Assembly: GCA_947177105.1 (NCBI GenBank)
Contig: CAMWTF010000176.1
Location: 1 to 5,876 of the forward strand
Source: an uncultured Lachnospiraceae bacterium
GTDB lineage: Bacteria > Bacillota > Clostridia > Lachnospirales > Lachnospiraceae
DNA: 5,876 nt
Reading direction: 5' to 3'
Shown: positions 5,539-5,876 of the stretch, one piece after another
Numbering within the stretch: position 1 is the stretch's first letter
How the letters are laid out: every line of letters starts with the position of its first letter
Program-made: the position numbers and the translations under genes
Notes under the pieces: model-generated
The model's database searches: none
What the model was told of the DNA's origin: nothing
The model's input: the letters and a program-made list of their open reading frames with translations, nothing else

Positions 5539-5876
5539 ATGAAGAAAAAAATGATACTGCTCATAGCCATGATTCAGGTCATGGCGCTTAGTGCCTGCGG
5601 AAATGCAGCGAATGTAACGCCGATGGAAACAGACATTGTACGGACACAGCAGTCAGGGAACTTTGAAGAGAATATTATGGAGCAGGAAACGGAACAGGAT
5701 AAGGAGGAAGGCGGCATGACAGAAAGCGAAGCGGCACAAAATTCCCGTATTTTGATTGCATATTTTTCCCAGCCTACCGATGTGGACACTTCCGAGCTGG
5801 ATGCTGTTTCCGGTGCAAGTGTGGTAGTGCGGGATAATGAGGTGGCGGGCAGTACGACGGAATATGTGGCAGGAAT
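5539..5876 (+). CDS. Flavodoxin-like lipoprotein, N-terminal part (3' end outside window)
   Basis: The frame starts at the ATG at 5539 and is still open at the window end (112 complete codons). The start is well supported by AAGGAGA at 5526-5532, six bases upstream. Residues 1-20 are a lipoprotein signal peptide: MKKK, a hydrophobic core, then lipobox LSAC with C20 as the lipidated residue. Residues ~21-69 form a low-complexity acidic linker rich in E, D and Q. From residue 70, RILIAYFSQPTDVD followed by a 'SGASVVV' segment and NEVAGSTTEYVAG looks like the first strand and FMN phosphate loop region of the flavodoxin_4-type family; the loop is longer than in classic flavodoxins (T/S-X-T-G-N/X-T). 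It would be an FMN-binding electron carrier or reductase partner on the outer face of the membrane. Cofactor and partner cannot be confirmed because most of the domain is outside the window. Confidence 0.75.
   Translation, partial: MKKKMILLIAMIQVMALSACGNAANVTPMETDIVRTQQSGNFEENIMEQETEQDKEEGGMTESEAAQNSRILIAYFSQPTDVDTSELDAVSGASVVVRDNEVAGSTTEYVAG

Noticed and set aside
1..5876. CRISPR arrays, tRNA or rRNA genes, insertion sequences, prophage or defence genes
   Set aside because: No spaced repeats, cloverleaf sequences, transposase motifs or terminal inverted repeats were found on reading the window.

Overview
The window looks like a piece of a chromosome from a low-to-mid-GC Firmicute, most likely a Lachnospiraceae-type Clostridium relative. 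The assignment rests on the protein families (PucR/CdaR-type regulator, FtsEX, coiled-coil M23 hydrolase, S41 protease, flavodoxin-like lipoprotein), the purine-rich ribosome binding sites and the gene order. All supported genes lie on the + strand.

Positions 1-817 hold the C-terminal part of a PucR/CdaR-type transcription regulator whose true start lies before the window. A 68-base gap containing a perfect TATAAT leads into the main block at 886-5104: ftsE, ftsX (11-base overlap), a secreted coiled-coil M23 murein hydrolase (15 bases later) and a membrane-anchored PDZ/S41 protease (72 bases later). By analogy with FtsEX-EnvC, FtsEX-PcsB and FtsEX-CwlO, the FtsEX ABC complex should use cytoplasmic ATP hydrolysis to drive a conformational change that activates the coiled-coil hydrolase outside the membrane. 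The S41 protease may process or remove envelope proteins, possibly including this hydrolase; that last link is inference.

After the protease the character changes. At 5107-5238 there is a short reading frame that resembles the C-terminal part of a LysR-type regulator, possibly a gene remnant. The stretch 5239-5538 is AT-richer and has no convincing intact gene. It holds an imperfect inverted repeat, a good intrinsic terminator (5308-5340) and a start-less open frame ending at 5473. From 5539 to the window end is the N-terminal part of a lipoprotein that carries an acidic linker and then the start of a flavodoxin-like domain.

Nothing here amounts to a clearly undescribed system. The points most worth a second look are the catalytically intact M23 partner of FtsEX, the apparent LysR remnant beside a flavodoxin gene, and the predicted extracytoplasmic flavodoxin-like protein.
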